Shown: positions 14,437 through 16,846 of the stretch, in pieces
Layout: the number at the start of each line of letters is the position of its first letter
How positions within the stretch are numbered: position 1 is the stretch's first letter
Assembly: GCA_003223065.1 (NCBI GenBank)
Contig: QHXU01000094.1
Location: 12,509-29,354 of the forward strand
DNA length: 16,846 nt
Source of the DNA: Acidobacteriota bacterium
Lineage (GTDB): Bacteria > Acidobacteriota > Terriglobia > Bryobacterales > Bryobacteraceae
Direction: 5' to 3'
Position numbers and translations under genes: made by a program
Notes under the pieces: generated by a model
What the model saw: the letters and a program-made list of their open reading frames with translations, nothing else
What the model was told of the DNA's origin: nothing
Database searches by the model: none

Positions 14437-15757
14437 AGGCGGAATGCGGCGGTCCGCCCGCCTGATCGTTTTCGCCGCGGGACTCGGCACCCTGGGAGCG
14501 GGCCAGGCCACATCGAGTAAGGCCACGCCGCCCCAGGTGCGTTCCGGCATTCCGGTCAACTACGACGAAGCGAAGGTTGGCAACTACACCTTGCCGGACC
14601 CGCTGGTCATGGAAAACGGGAAGAGGGTCCGGGACGCAGCAACCTGGTACAAGACGCGACGTCCGGAGATCGTGCGCCTGTTCGAGACCAATGTCTACGG
14701 CCGCAGTCCAGACGCTCCGAAGAAGCCGAGCTTCGAGCCTATCGATCTGGACAAGTCCGCGCTTGGGGGGAAGGCGATCCGCAAGCAGATTGCCGTCTAC
14801 TTCGACGGCGCCAAAGCGGGACGGAAAGAGACCCTTCTTCTTTACCTGCCTGCCGGCGCCGGCAAGCCGGTTCCCGTCATCCTGTCGCTGAACTTTTCCG
14901 GGAACCAGACTGTGATCAAGGACCCGGGCATTAAGCTTGGCGACGTTTGGGACAGCAGGCAGAAAACGAAGCATCCGGCAACCGACGCATCGCGCGGCTC
15001 TTCGAAGGATTGGCAAGTGGAGGAGACATTATCGCGGGGCTACGGCTTCGGCACGATCTATTACGGCGACATCGAACCGGACTTTGCCGGCAGCGTGACG
15101 TATGGCATTCGGCCTTTGTTCTTTCAGCCAGGGCAGACGGAACCGGCTGCCGACCAATGGGGCGCGATCGCGGCCTGGGGATGGGGCCTGAGCCGGGCCA
15201 TGGATTATCTCGAGACTGATAAGGATGTCGACGCGAAGCGTGTCGCGATCATGGGACATTCGCGGTTGGGCAAGACCGCTTTGTGGGCCGGCGCGCGCGA
15301 CACGCGGTTCGCCATGGTGCTGGCGAGTTGCAGCGGGGAGGGCGGGGCCTCTCTCGCCCGCCGCAACTATGGCGAGACCGTGAAACATTTGAACCTCAAT
15401 TTCCCCCATTGGTTTTGCGCCAATTTCAGGAAGTATGACGATCACGTGGATCAAATGCCCGTGGACACGCACGAGCTGATCGCGCTGATCGCGCCCCGGC
15501 CTGTTTATGTCACCGGAGCCGAAGACGACCAGTGGGCGGATCCAAAGGGCGAATTCCTGGCGGCCGTGGCGGCTGGTCCTGTGTACCGATTACTCGGAAG
15601 ACAGGGGCTCGAGACCGACCAAATGCCAGCGCTGAATACTCCGATCATGCACACGATCGGATACCACTACCGCACCGGCAAACACGAGGTCACGGCCTTC
15701 GATTGGGATCAGTTCCTGAAGTTCGCGGACATGCACTTCGGCGGGCAGCGCCAATAA
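14408..15757 (+). CDS. Secreted glucuronoyl esterase, CE15 family
   Basis: An alpha/beta-hydrolase predicted to cut ester links between lignin and glucuronic acid on xylan. The 449-aa protein has a signal peptide (core ARLIVFAAGLGTLGAGQA). The CE15 nucleophile motif is MGHSRLGKTALWAGA (Ser285), followed by SCSGEGGASLARRNYGE, HWFCANFRKY, GAEDDQWADPKGEF and the catalytic His426 in RTGKHEVTAFDW. The canonical acid 23 residues after the serine is replaced by Cys308. The acid is probably supplied by the EDD loop (372-374) near DQWADP, as reported for some bacterial CE15 enzymes. ATG 14408 has GGAG ten bases upstream and overlaps bshB1 by 29 nt; ATG 14444, with AGAGG just ahead, is a close alternative that trims the signal peptide's N-region. 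Co-transcription with bshAB is implied. It converges with the RND gene, 13 nt apart. Confidence 0.9.
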   Translation: MSRYRHEISRGGMRRSARLIVFAAGLGTLGAGQATSSKATPPQVRSGIPVNYDEAKVGNYTLPDPLVMENGKRVRDAATWYKTRRPEIVRLFETNVYGRSPDAPKKPSFEPIDLDKSALGGKAIRKQIAVYFDGAKAGRKETLLLYLPAGAGKPVPVILSLNFSGNQTVIKDPGIKLGDVWDSRQKTKHPATDASRGSSKDWQVEETLSRGYGFGTIYYGDIEPDFAGSVTYGIRPLFFQPGQTEPAADQWGAIAAWGWGLSRAMDYLETDKDVDAKRVAIMGHSRLGKTALWAGARDTRFAMVLASCSGEGGASLARRNYGETVKHLNLNFPHWFCANFRKYDDHVDQMPVDTHELIALIAPRPVYVTGAEDDQWADPKGEFLAAVAAGPVYRLLGRQGLETDQMPALNTPIMHTIGYHYRTGKHEVTAFDWDQFLKFADMHFGGQRQ

Positions 15758-15770
15758 ACGGTCCGCCAAA

Positions 15771-16846
15771 TCAGTGGGACACGGCTTCCTGCGGCTGTGA
15801 AGCGCCATGGGCCGGCCGCAGCCGGGCTTGGAGCCGCTCCATGTACAGGTAGATCACGGGTGTGATGTAGAGCGTCAGAAACTGGGACACGACCAGCCCG
15901 CCGACAACCGCGAGCCCGAGCGGCTGGCGCGCGTCGGCGCCTTGACCGATCCCGAGCGCGATGGGCATGGTGCCGAACAGCGCCGCGACGGTGGTCATCA
16001 TGATGGGGCGGAAGCGCAGCATGCAGCCGGTATAAATCGCCTCCCGCGCGGCTTTTCCTTCGGTTCTTTGAGCTTCCAGGGCGAAGTCGATCATCATGAT
16101 GGCATTCTTCTTCACCACGCCGAAAAGCATGATGATGCCGACGAATGCATACAAGTCAAGCTCTTTGTGGAACAGCTTCAACGTGAACAGCGCGCCGAAG
16201 ACCGCGGACGGCAGTCCGGAAAGAATGGTGATCGGGTGGATGAAGCTTTCGTAGAGAATGCCCAGGACGATATAGATCACCAGGATTGCGACGATGAGCA
16301 GAATCGAGAGGCCCTGGAAGGATCTCTGGAATTCCTTCACGGTTCCCTGGAAGTTGACGCTGATGGTGGCCGGCATCCGCATTTCGCGAACAACTTGATT
16401 AATGCGATCGGCAGCTTCGCCTAGAGAGAACCCAGGTTTCAAATTGAAGGAAACCGTGACCGCCGGGAGCTGCCCGAAGTGGTTGATGTTCAGGGCGCCC
16501 ACGCTGCGCACGACCTTGACCACCGAGTCCAGCGGAATGAGCGGACCCTGCGACGAGCGAATATACAACTTGGATAAAGCTTCCGGACCGCGCTGATACT
16601 GCGGCTCCACTTCCGTAATGACCGCGTACTGATTCGCGGGCGAGTAAATGGTCGAGACCTGGCGAGTGCCGTAGGCGGTGTATAGGGCGTCTTCGATCTG
16701 CTGGGGCGAAACACCGAGAGCGAGCGCGCGGTCTCGGTCGATATCCACCATCAACTGCGGGCTTCTGATTTGCAGATCGCTATTCACGTCCCGAAAACCG
16801 GGAAGCGCGCGCATCTTGCCCATCAGTTGCGGCACCCACTCATAGA
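15771..16846 (-). CDS. RND-family multidrug efflux permease (AcrB/MdtC-like), C-terminal part
   Basis: The last 357 residues of an inner-membrane proton-driven efflux pump; the other two thirds lie beyond the right edge. Visible are the end of the periplasmic porter and docking regions (VDIDRDRALALGVSPQQIEDALYTAYG near residue 34, LNINHFGQLPAVTVSF), then transmembrane helices 8 to 12. TM8 is ILLIVAILVIYIVLGILYESF. TM10 is LYAFVGIIMLFGVVKKNAIMMIDF, where the Lys of KNAI (Lys246 of the fragment) corresponds to the proton-relay lysine of AcrB. TM11 and TM12 flank GADARQPLGLAVVGG. The stop follows QPQEAVSH. The IIMLFGVVKKNA form resembles MdtB/MdtC-type pumps more than AcrB; substrate range is unknown. 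Adaptor and outer-membrane genes would lie outside the window. Confidence 0.94.
   Translation of the reverse strand, partial: YEWVPQLMGKMRALPGFRDVNSDLQIRSPQLMVDIDRDRALALGVSPQQIEDALYTAYGTRQVSTIYSPANQYAVITEVEPQYQRGPEALSKLYIRSSQGPLIPLDSVVKVVRSVGALNINHFGQLPAVTVSFNLKPGFSLGEAADRINQVVREMRMPATISVNFQGTVKEFQRSFQGLSILLIVAILVIYIVLGILYESFIHPITILSGLPSAVFGALFTLKLFHKELDLYAFVGIIMLFGVVKKNAIMMIDFALEAQRTEGKAAREAIYTGCMLRFRPIMMTTVAALFGTMPIALGIGQGADARQPLGLAVVGGLVVSQFLTLYITPVIYLYMERLQARLRPAHGASQPQEAVSH

Noticed and set aside
15740..15767. Possible hairpin between the convergent CE15 and RND genes
   Set aside because: Only about five base pairs with no U tract; not convincing as a terminator.

Overview
The window is about 60% G+C and almost fully coding. 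It most likely comes from an Acidobacteriota chromosome, perhaps a Solibacter/Bryobacter-like soil lineage. This is inferred from the combination of an Oar-like TonB-dependent receptor with an N-terminal carboxypeptidase-regulatory domain, bacillithiol genes (bshA, bshB1) in a Gram-negative setting with RND efflux and porins, a bacterial CE15 glucuronoyl esterase and a plastocyanin-like 'methylamine utilization' protein. No rRNA, tRNA, CRISPR array, insertion sequence or phage gene was seen.

Left block, all minus strand (1-6568). Reading in the direction of transcription: a small secreted protein of unknown function (6568-5930) ends in a hairpin terminator. A stand-alone Clp-type AAA+ unfoldase follows (5803-4631). 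Then comes a tight cluster: an OmpR-type response regulator with its own promoter (4569-3895), a single-domain REC protein (3819-3427), a DcaP-like outer-membrane barrel with an N-terminal coiled coil (3455-2121), a type-1-copper (cupredoxin) periplasmic protein (2149-1400) and a Cache/HAMP sensor histidine kinase that runs off the left edge (1403-1). The last four genes overlap by 29, 29 and 4 nt, so they are almost certainly one operon. This looks like an envelope sensing or redox module joining an outer-membrane channel, a copper protein and two receivers to one kinase.

Middle block (6569-10969). A 449-nt gap holds two inverted repeats and ends in a strong promoter placed so close to the next ATG that the transcript should be leaderless. 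Two plus-strand genes follow: an unknown 154-aa protein and a SnoaL-like (NTF2-fold) protein that contains a 29-bp near-perfect palindrome. A large Oar-type TonB-dependent receptor lies convergent to them; its promoter region carries an operator-like inverted repeat.

Right block (11127-16846). A secreted class-C beta-lactamase-like serine hydrolase (minus) is divergent from a plus-strand run bshA - bshB1 - CE15 glucuronoyl esterase. A shared, nearly symmetric -10 element lies between the divergent genes. BshA and BshB make glucosaminyl-malate for bacillithiol; bshC is not in the window. The CE15 gene overlaps the bshB1 end by 29 nt if its upstream start is used. The window closes with the C-terminal third of an RND efflux permease (minus), convergent with CE15.

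Start codons were chosen from ribosome-binding sites, promoters, signal peptides and family N-termini; several differ from the longest open frame, as noted per gene.
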